NCBI GenBank assembly: GCA_019418225.1
Contig: DYCF01000003.1
Coordinates: 62,001-126,000, forward strand
Direction of reading: 5' to 3'
DNA: 64,000 bases
Source: Clostridiales bacterium
Lineage (GTDB): Bacteria > Bacillota > Clostridia > Lachnospirales > Cellulosilyticaceae
Below, one piece after another: positions 42,806-51,500 of the stretch. The notes beneath the pieces are model-generated. The model made no database searches. It was not told where the DNA came from and worked only from the letters and a program-made list of their open reading frames with translations. Numbering within the stretch: position 1 is the stretch's first letter; each line of letters opens with the position of its first letter. A program made the position numbers and the translations under genes.

Positions 42806-44038
42806 ATGCATATTGCAGGTATTGTTGCTGAGTATAATCCATTTCATAATGGACATGCTTATCAAATAAAAACACTAAAAGCCGAAACGAACACAAATTT
42901 TGTCATTGCTGTTATGAGCGGAAACTTCTCACAACGTGGTCTTCCTACTATTGCAGACAAATTCGTACGTACAAAAATGGCACTTGCTTCTGGCATCGAT
43001 ATGGTCATTGAACTTCCTGTTCCCTTTGCCTCTGCTAGCGCTGAGCGTTTCTCTGAAGCAGCCGTCTCACTCCTCCATAAATCCGGCATTGTAGATACAA
43101 TTTGTTTTGGTAGTGAATGTGGTGATATAGATGCCTTAACAAAGGTGGCTGATACACTTCTAGACCCACCAACATTATTTTCTACAAAACTCAAAGAATA
43201 TTTACGCAGTGGATTGAGCTTTCCTAGAGCGAGAGAGATTGCACTTATAGATACTTTAGAAAATACGCCAGATAGCCTCGGTGTCTATAGTCCTATCATT
43301 AATAACCCGAATAACATCTTAGGTATTGAATATATTAAGGCACTGAAGAAATATAATTCACACATTAAACCTTTTACCATAAAAAGGATACAAGCTGGTT
43401 ATCATGACACTAACGTTACAGGAGAAATATCTTCTGCTACGGCCATTCGTCATCTTGCAACCAAAGAAGATCTTGCAACAATTAAAACTTGTATGCCAAC
43501 AACTTCCTTTGAGTATTTAGCACCATTTCTTCATTACACATATAGTGAAGAAAAGCTTTACTCCTTTTTAAATTACAAACTTATCATGTCCAGCAAAGAA
43601 GATTTATATTCTTTATGGGATATTCCTAAAGAACTGATTCACTCTATCTTAAACTACTTTCCTTCTTGTAGTCATTTAAGTGATTTAATTAACAAAGTCA
43701 CTTCTAAAACTTATACCAGAGCTACTGTCCAACGTAGTTTACTTCGCATTCTTCTTCACATTACTGAAAAAGATATGCTAACCCTTATGAATTTGGACTG
43801 GTCACCTTATATTCGTGTTCTTGGCTGCCGTAAAGAAGCTTTGCCACTTTTAAGCACACTGAGTAAAGCTGCCTCTTGTCCTATTATCACTAACGTAGGT
43901 AAAAGTTATAATACACTTAATTCCTCACAAAAATGCCTTTTAGACTATGAATTAAAAGCTACTGCTCTTTATTATAACTTAATTTCTAATAGTGAAAACT
44001 ATAAGCAAGATTTCACCCAGTCCTTTATTAAACTTTAA
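42806..44038 (+). CDS. tmcAL: tRNA(Met) cytidine acetate ligase TmcAL (YlbM)
   Basis: It makes acetyl-AMP from acetate and ATP and N4-acetylates C34 of elongator tRNA-Met. The 410 residues open with the nucleotidyltransferase motif VAEYNPFHNGHAYQI, then VMSGNFSQRG and the Ser/Arg-rich SSATAIR near residue 211. It is divergent from pta-ackA, whose product acetate it uses; the adjacency may be chance. ylbJ follows on the same strand after a terminator. Confidence 0.94.
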   Translation: MHIAGIVAEYNPFHNGHAYQIKTLKAETNTNFVIAVMSGNFSQRGLPTIADKFVRTKMALASGIDMVIELPVPFASASAERFSEAAVSLLHKSGIVDTICFGSECGDIDALTKVADTLLDPPTLFSTKLKEYLRSGLSFPRAREIALIDTLENTPDSLGVYSPIINNPNNILGIEYIKALKKYNSHIKPFTIKRIQAGYHDTNVTGEISSATAIRHLATKEDLATIKTCMPTTSFEYLAPFLHYTYSEEKLYSFLNYKLIMSSKEDLYSLWDIPKELIHSILNYFPSCSHLSDLINKVTSKTYTRATVQRSLLRILLHITEKDMLTLMNLDWSPYIRVLGCRKEALPLLSTLSKAASCPIITNVGKSYNTLNSSQKCLLDYELKATALYYNLISNSENYKQDFTQSFIKL

Positions 44039-44081
44039 GCTATGCACTTTTTAAAATAGCTTATCTCTACTAAGCAAACAC

Positions 44082-44133
44082 AATAAAGCGATTAGCCTTA
44101 CCTGCTTTTTAGGTAACGCTAATCGCTTTATTT
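44082..44133 (+). terminator. Rho-independent terminator after tmcAL
   Basis: A long stem, AATAAAGCGATTAGC (44082-44096) and TTACCT (44098-44103), pairs with AGGTAA (44111-44116) and GCTAATCGCTTTA (44118-44130). It has one C-C mismatch, a 7-nt loop and a following T-run. Confidence 0.88.
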
Positions 44134-44250
44134 TACTTGCTTATTTTAAACAATACCTTCTTTCATCCTAATACTTTATGCCTTTTTGTTATTATTTATA
44201 AGACAAGTTCATATACTATTTTATACTTTATAAGGAGGTTTAATAATGCA

Positions 44251-45366
44251 ATGACACACAAAAAACTTATTTTGATAGGTATTGTACTTATTATCATTAC
44301 TCTGTTAATTGCCCCTTCACTTTGCATAAGTGCGGCAGCAGAAGGGCTTTTACTATGGTTTAATAAAGTGCTTCCTTCTTTACTTCCTTTTATTATTCTT
44401 ATTAACTTACTCGTTGGTTTAAATATGCTAGAACCTCTTAGTAAACGCCTCTCCCCTATTACAAGAAGACTCTGGGACTTACCCGGTAGCATAGGCTTTA
44501 CTTTTCTTATGGGGCTTGTTGCAGGCTATCCTATGGGCGCAAAAATCATTAAACAATTAGTGGCAGAAAAGTCTATTTCGCTTAGTCAAGGTGAAAAAGC
44601 GCTTTGCTTTTGCAATAACTGCGGCCCACTCTTTATCATTGGCACTGTAGGTACCATGCTACTAGAAAACACTGCTATTGGCTACTTCTTACTATTTATT
44701 CATATCTTATCTGCCACACTACTGAGTTTACTCTTAAGCGGCTATAAAGTCACGGCTTTACCGCCTCAGTCTCATCTAACACGCAGTGCTTCAGACTTTC
44801 AATTTGCTCCAGCTTTCACCAAAGCCGTTGAAAATGGTATGGATACTATCGTATGCGTAGGTGGCTATATTATATTTTTCTCTGTTTTAACAAAGATTCT
44901 AACGAGTTCTATGGTCTTTGAAGCACTGCTTAACCTACCACCTCTTAAACTTCTACCCAATAACATGGCTCAAGGTATCTTAACTGGTATTTTAGAGTTA
45001 TCGAATGGTGTAGGTGCACTTTCTAAAAGCTATCTCTCCAATCCTTCTATGTATCCCTTAGCCTTACTCGCTTTTAGCATTAACTTTGGTGGTTTCTGTG
45101 TTTATTTCCAAACACTTTATGTACTTGGCGATATTCCTTTTTCTACAAAACCTTATTTACTTTGTAAACTTCTCCAAGCAACTTTAAGTTTCTTACTAAC
45201 TTGTACACTTTATCCTCTGTTCTCTATGTATACACAAGGAACAAATCTTCAAATTTCATTTACTTGGTTAATCACTACGCTTCTATTTCTTCCTGTAATT
45301 TACATCATTATCAAAAACTATACAAATAAGAAAACATCCTTACATGAAGTTGTTTATAAAAATTAA
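44251..45366 (+). CDS. ylbJ: Sporulation integral membrane protein YlbJ
   Basis: This is a multi-span membrane protein (about 371 residues, eight or more hydrophobic segments) of the nucleoside-transporter/YlbJ family, needed for spore formation in Bacillus. LMGLVAGYPMGAKI near residue 85 and the CFCNNCGPLFIIG segment near 115 are family marks. I start at the ATG at 44251; the longer reading from 44137 has no ribosome site. AAGGAGG (44232-44238) lies 12 nt before this ATG but only 7 nt before ATG-CAA-TGA at 44246, a two-codon ORF overlapping the start. The order tmcAL-ylbJ resembles ylbM/ylbJ in Bacillus. Confidence 0.88.
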   Translation: MTHKKLILIGIVLIIITLLIAPSLCISAAAEGLLLWFNKVLPSLLPFIILINLLVGLNMLEPLSKRLSPITRRLWDLPGSIGFTFLMGLVAGYPMGAKIIKQLVAEKSISLSQGEKALCFCNNCGPLFIIGTVGTMLLENTAIGYFLLFIHILSATLLSLLLSGYKVTALPPQSHLTRSASDFQFAPAFTKAVENGMDTIVCVGGYIIFFSVLTKILTSSMVFEALLNLPPLKLLPNNMAQGILTGILELSNGVGALSKSYLSNPSMYPLALLAFSINFGGFCVYFQTLYVLGDIPFSTKPYLLCKLLQATLSFLLTCTLYPLFSMYTQGTNLQISFTWLITTLLFLPVIYIIIKNYTNKKTSLHEVVYKN

Positions 45367-45385
45367 TAAACCTATGTTTCATTAT

Positions 45386-45499
45386 TATAGAGAAACCAAC
45401 TAAAAACTTGAAATATACATGTACGTAAATTGTTTTCTCCCAATGATTTCACATGACTAAAAACTATGAATAACTAAAATTTATAAATGTGAAATCTAT
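45386..45499 (+). repeat. 114-bp structured repeat, copy B (between ylbJ and codY)
   Basis: This is the second copy of the element at 15706-15819, here on the plus strand and also 114 bp. Ends are TATAGA and TCTATA, a 6-bp terminal inverted repeat. Helix I is GAGAAACCAA with TTGTTTTCTC, with one mismatch. Helix II is GATTTCACAT (45445-45454) with ATGTGAAATC (45487-45496), perfectly paired. The flanks share nothing with those of copy A. It may be a mobile-like small repeat or a structured RNA. Confidence 0.8.
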
Positions 45500-45551
45500 A
45501 TTACTACATAAATAAAGCGACTAACGTCGTATTAGTAACCCAAATTTTGAG

Positions 45552-45593
45552 TTTAGAGTAGAAAAGTTAAAAATTAAATTTTTCTACTCTAAA
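45552..45593 (+). terminator. Hairpin, probable terminator after ylbJ/repeat B
   Basis: A perfect 14-bp stem, TTTAGAGTAGAAAA (45552-45565) with TTTTCTACTCTAAA (45580-45593) and a 14-nt AT-rich loop. It lacks a clean downstream T-run on either strand, so it may terminate weakly or protect an RNA 3' end. Confidence 0.55.
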
Positions 45594-45601
45594 CAAATGG
45601 C

Positions 45602-45635
45602 AAAAAAAGATGGCAGCTGAGCTACCATCTTTTTT
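45602..45635 (-). terminator. Bidirectional terminator between codY and ylbJ
   Basis: AAAAAAGATGG (45603-45613) pairs with CCATCTTTTTT (45625-45635), enclosing AGC/GCT and a 3-nt loop. A-runs and T-runs on both sides allow it to stop codY on the minus strand and ylbJ on the plus strand. Confidence 0.85.
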
Positions 45636-45668
45636 CTATACTATAAATATAATTACTTATAAATCTAA

Positions 45669-46427
45669 TTATTTACGTAATTTATCAAGTTCTTCTAAAA
45701 GTGCACCATTAAGAACTTTAATGTAAGTTCCTTTCATACCTAATGATCTTGATTCAATTACACCAGCACTTTCAAATTTACGAAGTGCATTAACGATTAC
45801 TGAACGTGTGATACCTACTTTATCAGCAATTTTACTTGCAATTAATAAACCTTCGCTACCATCTAATTTTTCAAAGATATGGAAAATAGCTTCAAGTTCT
45901 GAATAAGATAATGTTGCAATAGCAGATTTAACGATTGCAATACGACGTTCTTCTTCATCACTTTCTTCTTTTAATGAGCCTAAAATTTCTACTGCTACGA
46001 TAGTTGCACCATATTCAGCTAAAATAAGGTCTTCTGTTGTAAAGTTACCTGCGCTCTTTTCTTTGTAAAGTAAGAATGTACCTAACCTTTGACCAGCTGC
46101 AATGATTGGAATGATACATGTTGTGTAGTTTGCACTATTTGGTACTTCAGCAAAGATTGTATCTAAAGAAACATTTTCTTTAATATCCATAATTGCTAAA
46201 AATTCATCGTTTACTGAGTATTCGATATAATTATCTTCATTTGCAAAGTTGTGAGGAATTGAGCTATTTACACCTAAAACTTTGCTTTTTGTACTTACAA
46301 CAACAGCATTAGCTTTTACAACATCGCTGATTACTTCACAGATATCAGCAAAGATTACACGGTCTGAGCCAAATCTTTGTAATAATCTATTTACTTTTCG
46401 CATTTTGAGTAATAATTCTTGAGACAT
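45669..46427 (-). CDS. codY: GTP- and branched-chain-amino-acid-sensing global repressor CodY
   Basis: CodY senses GTP and isoleucine/valine and represses nitrogen and stationary-phase genes. The 252 residues contain an N-terminal GAF domain (1-155, MRKVNRLLQRFG at the start) and a C-terminal winged helix with IADKVGITRSVIVNALRKFESAGVIES near residue 205. AAGGAGG precedes the ATG. It is monocistronic, flanked by terminators, and a CodY-box-like site lies in its leader. Confidence 0.96.
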   Translation of the reverse strand: MSQELLLKMRKVNRLLQRFGSDRVIFADICEVISDVVKANAVVVSTKSKVLGVNSSIPHNFANEDNYIEYSVNDEFLAIMDIKENVSLDTIFAEVPNSANYTTCIIPIIAAGQRLGTFLLYKEKSAGNFTTEDLILAEYGATIVAVEILGSLKEESDEEERRIAIVKSAIATLSYSELEAIFHIFEKLDGSEGLLIASKIADKVGITRSVIVNALRKFESAGVIESRSLGMKGTYIKVLNGALLEELDKLRK

Positions 46428-46499
46428 AATATGTCCTCCTTAAATAATTTTGTTAAGTTAGTTTGTACTTTTATAATCTAAAGGTTTTATATACTTTAG

Positions 46500-46514
46500 T
46501 ATGTTCTAAAAATT
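46500..46514 (-). promoter_or_regulatory. Candidate CodY box upstream of codY
   Basis: On the minus strand AATTTTTAGAACATA differs from the CodY consensus AATTTTCWGAAAATT at three of fifteen positions, about 75 bp before the codY ATG. It would support autoregulation. In such AT-rich DNA, three-mismatch hits can be chance. Confidence 0.35.
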
Positions 46515-46537
46515 TAAAAATATACACTTTATCATTT

Positions 46538-46567
46538 AAAAAGACAAAGTTGCGATACAACTTTGTC
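46538..46567 (-). terminator. Rho-independent terminator between topA and codY
   Basis: A perfect 10-bp stem, GACAAAGTTG (46543-46552) with CAACTTTGTC (46558-46567) and a 5-nt loop, is followed by U on the minus strand. It lies about 90 nt past the topA stop. The intervening DNA holds a direct repeat of AATTGTAAAC (46614-46623, 46647-46656) and a possible promoter TTGAGT-17-TAAGAT reading toward the hairpin. Confidence 0.88.
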
Positions 46568-46655
46568 TTGTACAAACAAATCTTAACATGATTTGACAAA
46601 AAACTCAATATATAATTGTAAACATTAATGCCTAAAAATTTTAACAAATTGTAAA

Positions 46656-48731
46656 CTATCGCTTATTTTGTTTGCCGTAGTTACACTTTGAATTGCGACA
46701 AACTACTTTTTTATTCTTGCTACTGCCTTTTTCAACAAGAGCGTCGCCACATACTGGACACTTTTCTCCTGTAGGTTTGTCCCAAGACATGAATTCACAA
46801 CTATCTCCGTTGTGTTCACATCCATAATATGTTCTTCCTTTTTTTGTCTTTTTAAGAAGGACTTTGCCTCCACACTGCGGACAATTAACACCAATTTCTT
46901 CATACCAAGCCTTTGTACCATTGCATTCTGGGAAATTAGGGCATCCTAAGAATTTACCATATTTACCATAACGTACAATCATATGCGCCCCACATTTCTC
47001 ACAGGGGATATCTGTCGTTTCTGTAAGGTCAATATTTTCAATCTCGTTTTCTGCCACTTCAAGACAATGTTTAAAATTAGGGTAGAAAGATTTAATAATC
47101 TCTTTCCATTCCACATTACCTGCTGCAATCTCATCTAAGATTCTTTCCATATTAGCTGTAAATTCTACATCTACAATTTCATCAAAGTACTGTAACATAA
47201 TTTGATTTACAACTTCTCCAAGTTCAGTAATGTAAAGATTCTTATTTTCTTTAACAATATATCCTCTTGCAAGAAGTGTTGTAAGTGTCGGTGCATAGGT
47301 ACTTGGTCTACCCACGCCATTTTCTTCTAATGCTTTAACTAAAGTTGCTTCTGAGAAATGTGCTGGTGCTTGTGTAAAATGTTGACTTGGAATAATACTC
47401 GCCATCTCAAGCATTTCACCTTTTGCCACATCAAATGCTGTTGCCTTTTTAGCTTTTTCTTCACCTAAATTATATACCTTTGTAAAGCCATCAAAAAGCT
47501 GATTTGAATAGGATGCTCTAAATTGATATGCCCCATTTTTAATTTTCATACTATATGTTTCATATTGTGCTGGTGCCATTTGACTTGCTACAAATCTATT
47601 CCAAATCATATTATAAAGTTTATATTGATCTCTTGATAAGTATTCTTTAATCTCTTGTGGTTCATACTCCATATAAGTCGGTCTAATTGCCTCATGGGCA
47701 TCTTGGATATTGGCTTTTTTAGCTTTACCTTGTACTGCTTTTACTTCACCTAAATATTTTTCACCATATTTAGTTTTAATATATTCAGTTGCTTCTTCTT
47801 TAGCTTTATCTGCAATACGTACAGAGTCTGTACGTATATAAGTTACAATCCCCACTTCTTTCTTGCCAACTTTTATACCTTCATAAAGTTGTTGTGCAAT
47901 ATTCATTGTTTTTTGTGTGGAAAAGCCAAGATGTTTTGCAGCTTCTTGTTGTAGTGTACTTGTAGTAAATGGAAGTACTGTATTTTTAACACGTGTTCCC
48001 TTTTTAGTTTCCACTACTTCAAACTGTCCTGTTTCACACTCTTTGATAATTCTCCTTGCCTCTTCTTCATTTCTAATCTCTACTTTAACATCATCTTTGC
48101 TATCAAGACGTGCTTCAAAAGCTTTACTCTTACCGTGTCGTAAATTCACTTCGATAGTCCAGTATTCTTCTTCTACGAACTCTTTAATCTGCTTATCACG
48201 ATCACTTATTAAGCGTAATGTTACAGATTGTACACGTCCAGCACTTAATCCTTTACGAATTTTCTTCCAAAGAATCGGACTTATCTTGTATCCCACAAGA
48301 CGATCAAGTACACGTCTTGCTTGTTGAGCATCTACTAAATCCATATTAATATCTCTTGGATGTTTAATCGCTTCTTTTACAGCTTGTTCCGTAATTTCAT
48401 TAAATGTAATACGACATACTTTTTTATCTTGTAATTTAAGTGAGTGATATAAATGCCACGAAATAGCTTCCCCTTCTCTATCGGGGTCAGTTGCAAGATA
48501 AACACATTTAGCGTTTTTTACATCTTTGCGCATTTTTTGTAGTAACTCACCCTTACCGCGAATCGTAATATATTTAGGTTCATAATTATTCTCTGTATCG
48601 ATACCTAATTGACTTTTAGGTAAATCCCTTACATGTCCAATAGATGCTTCCACCTTATAATTTTTGCCTAAAAATCGACTTATTGTATTAACTTTAGCTG
48701 CTGATTCCACGATCACTAAATTATCAGCCAT
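46656..48731 (-). CDS. topA: DNA topoisomerase I
   Basis: It relaxes negative supercoils. I start at the ATG at 48731 (MADNLVIVESAAK, 691 residues) because GAGGAGG lies 7 nt upstream; an earlier start at 48758 would overlap dprA. Domains in order are Toprim (about 1-110, with TDPDREGEAI), the catalytic core with active-site Tyr in VTYIRTDS near residue 292, and three C-terminal four-Cys zinc ribbons starting near 565 (CEKCG, CPQCG, CPVCG). It follows dprA by 13 bp. Confidence 0.97.
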   Translation of the reverse strand: MADNLVIVESAAKVNTISRFLGKNYKVEASIGHVRDLPKSQLGIDTENNYEPKYITIRGKGELLQKMRKDVKNAKCVYLATDPDREGEAISWHLYHSLKLQDKKVCRITFNEITEQAVKEAIKHPRDINMDLVDAQQARRVLDRLVGYKISPILWKKIRKGLSAGRVQSVTLRLISDRDKQIKEFVEEEYWTIEVNLRHGKSKAFEARLDSKDDVKVEIRNEEEARRIIKECETGQFEVVETKKGTRVKNTVLPFTTSTLQQEAAKHLGFSTQKTMNIAQQLYEGIKVGKKEVGIVTYIRTDSVRIADKAKEEATEYIKTKYGEKYLGEVKAVQGKAKKANIQDAHEAIRPTYMEYEPQEIKEYLSRDQYKLYNMIWNRFVASQMAPAQYETYSMKIKNGAYQFRASYSNQLFDGFTKVYNLGEEKAKKATAFDVAKGEMLEMASIIPSQHFTQAPAHFSEATLVKALEENGVGRPSTYAPTLTTLLARGYIVKENKNLYITELGEVVNQIMLQYFDEIVDVEFTANMERILDEIAAGNVEWKEIIKSFYPNFKHCLEVAENEIENIDLTETTDIPCEKCGAHMIVRYGKYGKFLGCPNFPECNGTKAWYEEIGVNCPQCGGKVLLKKTKKGRTYYGCEHNGDSCEFMSWDKPTGEKCPVCGDALVEKGSSKNKKVVCRNSKCNYGKQNKR

Positions 48732-48744
48732 ATTTACCTCCTCA

Positions 48745-49824
48745 TTAAGAACGTACATATCTTTCCCCTGGTAATTTTTTTATATATCCCTTCAGCTCTA
48801 ATTGAGTTAAATCTCTATAAATAGCTTCATAGGAAAGCTTGGTACTTGTTAGTAATTCATTTAAAAAAATAGGATTCCAACTTACATAAGCATATACCAT
48901 CCTTTCTTCTTGTGCAAGTTGATTATTGGGATTTTTTGAAGTATTTTTACTTGAAGGCTGTAAAGCAGCTTGTATTTCCAACGGAAGTTCCTCTAAAATA
49001 TCCCTTACACAGGTTACACATTTAGCACCATTCTTAATTAATTCGTTGGTTCCAAGACTCATACGACGCCCCAAATCCCCAGGTATTGCAAACACATCTC
49101 TATTATATTCTAAAGCCAAGGTAGCTGTGATTAATGAACCACTTCTATAATCTGCCTCACTCACTAATACACCTAAAGACAATCCACTAATAAGGCGATT
49201 ACGTTTTGGAAATTGATAAGGCCGTGCTGGCGTATTTAAAGGATATTCTGATATAATTGCACCCTCTTCAGGGATACGGCAATATAAATTGCGATTACAT
49301 GCTGGATAACATACATCTACGCCCGTTCCAAGTACGGCTATAGTCTTTCCACTTCTTAGAGCCCCTTCATGTGCAGCACCATCTATTCCTTTAGCCATAC
49401 CACTAACTACAGTAATGCCATATGCAGCTAATTCCTCTGCAATCCTAACTGTCATCCCATAACCATATTCCAAACAATCCCTTGCCCCCACTATAGCAAA
49501 CGTAGGGGTATTTAAAATATTTATCTCACCTTTTACATACAATACAAGTGGTGCATCAGGAATCCTTTTCAATAATTTAGGATACATCTCATCTTCTAAG
49601 CTAATTAACGTAACACCTTGTTTTTCACACCGCTCATATTCTGCTTTGGCTACATCCAAATAAGGCTTAGCTGCCTTAATTTTTTCTACAATCTGCATTG
49701 CAATACCAGGATAACTATTCATTTTATAAATAGCTTCAGGTGTTTTAAATCTTTCTAATAAACCTAATTTTATTGTTTCACTTAACTTTACTTGATGTAA
49801 CCATAGATAATATATCTTTTGCAT
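48745..49824 (-). CDS. dprA: DNA-processing protein DprA
   Basis: It loads RecA on incoming single-stranded DNA during transformation. The 359 residues contain an N-terminal SAM-like domain, a Rossmann-fold core (FAIVGARDCLEYG near 109; VSGMAKGIDGAAHEGAL near 140; PKRNRLISGLS near 205), and a C-terminal winged helix (YEAIYRDLTQLELKGYI). It is coupled to topA as in Bacillus and divergent from comM, another competence-associated gene. Confidence 0.96.
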   Translation of the reverse strand: MQKIYYLWLHQVKLSETIKLGLLERFKTPEAIYKMNSYPGIAMQIVEKIKAAKPYLDVAKAEYERCEKQGVTLISLEDEMYPKLLKRIPDAPLVLYVKGEINILNTPTFAIVGARDCLEYGYGMTVRIAEELAAYGITVVSGMAKGIDGAAHEGALRSGKTIAVLGTGVDVCYPACNRNLYCRIPEEGAIISEYPLNTPARPYQFPKRNRLISGLSLGVLVSEADYRSGSLITATLALEYNRDVFAIPGDLGRRMSLGTNELIKNGAKCVTCVRDILEELPLEIQAALQPSSKNTSKNPNNQLAQEERMVYAYVSWNPIFLNELLTSTKLSYEAIYRDLTQLELKGYIKKLPGERYVRS

Positions 49825-49937
49825 TTCTACACCTCATTTTATGGAATTTATAAACTCTTTATACATAATTGTTTATTTCTTCTCAGAAATGACCATACTT
49901 CAACAAAATAAATTTATTTAATAGAAAGGATAGCCCA

Positions 49938-51452
49938 ATGTTCTGTAAATTAAACAGTTATTCTTTAAATGGTATAGACGCCATTCCCATTGAGGTTGAA
50001 ATTGATATTAACGATGGTCTACCTGGGTTTGATATTGTAGGCCTACCTGATAGTTCTGTAAAAGAGGCTAGAGAACGTGTTAGAAGTGCCATCAAAAATA
50101 GCGGTTTTAAATTTCCAATTCGCCGCATTACAGTCAATCTAGCCCCTGCAGATATTAAAAAAGAAGGTAGTCTCTATGATCTGCCTATTGCTTTAGGTAT
50201 TTTATGTTGCTCAGGCGAACTCCCTTTAGAATCATTACGTCAAACACTCTTCATAGGTGAACTTGCTCTAGACGGTTCTCTTCGTAGTGTACGTGGACTT
50301 TTACCCCTTTTATGTACACTTCCTTCTACAGAACATACAACCTGTGTTATTCCTACTAGTAATGCAAGAGAAGCTAGTCTTATACAGGGGATTAACATAC
50401 GTTTAGCCCATAATCTATCTGAAGTCATTGCTTTTATCCATCACCAAAGCTACCTTACTCAATGCGCGCCTACAACTTCTCCTCCTGCCCCTCCCAAAAT
50501 CCTAGATTTTGCTGATGTAAAAGGCCAAGAGTCTGTTAAACGCGGACTTATCATTTGCGCTTCCGGTTTTCATAACGCCTTATTAATGGGACCTCCTGGT
50601 TCCGGAAAAACAATGCTAGCTAAACGTCTTATTTCTATATTACCACCTCTGACAGAATCAGAATGCATCGACCTTACTAAACTTTATAGTTTAGCAGATA
50701 AATTACCTAATCATACTATTATGCATACGCGTCCTTTTAGAGCTCCTCATCACACTATCACAACCTTAGGCCTTGCTGGCGGCGGACATCATCCTAAACC
50801 TGGTGAAATTAGTTTAGCCCATTTAGGTGTTCTTTTTTTAGATGAACTTTTAGAGTTTAATCGCCATACCTTAGAAGTTCTAAGGCAACCATTAGAAGAG
50901 CATCAAATCACTTTATCACGTGCTAATATCACCTTAACTTATCCTGCTGACTTTTTACTCATTGCTTCTACAAACCCTTGCCCTTGTGGTTACTATCCTA
51001 ACACACAAAAATGTAGCTGTTCTTTAAATAGTGTCAAAAAATATATGTCCAAACTTTCAGGACCACTTTTAGACCGCATCGACCTTCAACTAGAAACCAA
51101 ATCACCCACATTAACTGATTTAAACTCAGTAAATTCACTTTCCTCAGAAGAAATGTATGCACAAGTTCAAAAGGCTATCAACTATCAAAAAGAACGTTTT
51201 TCTGGTACTTCTCTACACTACAACAGTCAAATTCCCACATGTGATTTAAAAAAATACTGCCAACTGACTAAAGAAGCTAAAACAATGTTAGATAAGTGGT
51301 TTACAACTTCTTCTTCTAGCGTTCGTTCCTATGATAAGATTTTACGTATTGCACGTACTATTGCCGACTTAAGTGACAGCATCACTATAGATACTATTCA
51401 TATAGCCGAAGCTATTCAATACCGCTTGCTAGACCACAACTTGTGGCACTAA
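49938..51452 (+). CDS. comM: ComM/YifB-family AAA ATPase (Mg-chelatase-like)
   Basis: ComM is a branch-migration helicase that extends heteroduplex during natural transformation. The 504 residues contain an N-terminal Lon-protease-like fold (1-165, GLPGFDIVGLPDSSVKEARER), an AAA core with Walker A GPPGSGKTML near 217 and Walker B LGVLFLDELLEF near 298, and a C-terminal helical domain with SNPCPCGYYPN-type Cys motif (here TNPCPCGYY). GAAAGGATAG precedes the ATG. It is divergent from dprA. Confidence 0.95.
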   Translation: MFCKLNSYSLNGIDAIPIEVEIDINDGLPGFDIVGLPDSSVKEARERVRSAIKNSGFKFPIRRITVNLAPADIKKEGSLYDLPIALGILCCSGELPLESLRQTLFIGELALDGSLRSVRGLLPLLCTLPSTEHTTCVIPTSNAREASLIQGINIRLAHNLSEVIAFIHHQSYLTQCAPTTSPPAPPKILDFADVKGQESVKRGLIICASGFHNALLMGPPGSGKTMLAKRLISILPPLTESECIDLTKLYSLADKLPNHTIMHTRPFRAPHHTITTLGLAGGGHHPKPGEISLAHLGVLFLDELLEFNRHTLEVLRQPLEEHQITLSRANITLTYPADFLLIASTNPCPCGYYPNTQKCSCSLNSVKKYMSKLSGPLLDRIDLQLETKSPTLTDLNSVNSLSSEEMYAQVQKAINYQKERFSGTSLHYNSQIPTCDLKKYCQLTKEAKTMLDKWFTTSSSSVRSYDKILRIARTIADLSDSITIDTIHIAEAIQYRLLDHNLWH

Positions 51453-51454
51453 TA

Positions 51455-51500
51455 AAAAATAAAAGACGCCTCACTAAAAGTGAAAACGTCTTTTATTTTT
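51455..51500. terminator. Bidirectional terminator between comM and nrdR
   Basis: AAAAATAAAAGACG (51455-51468) pairs with CGTCTTTTATTTTT (51487-51500), with an inner TCACT/AGTGA helix. It stops comM on the plus strand, and on the minus strand it overlaps the nrdR stop codon. Confidence 0.85.

Larger units (their letters stand above)
45367..45668. other. 302-bp intergenic region between convergent ylbJ and codY
   Basis: The stretch holds no ORF. From left to right it contains the 114-bp repeat copy B (45386-45499), a short AT-rich spacer with a loose ACTAACGTCGTATTAGT inverted repeat (ctaa/ttag arms), a hairpin at 45552-45593 and a bidirectional terminator at 45602-45635. It could encode a small RNA made of repeat B plus the first hairpin, but no convincing promoter is visible. 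Confidence 0.6.

Noticed and set aside
44137..44250. Thirty-eight extra N-terminal codons for YlbJ
   Set aside because: No ribosome site; the sequence overlaps the region right after the tmcAL terminator and is unlike the family.
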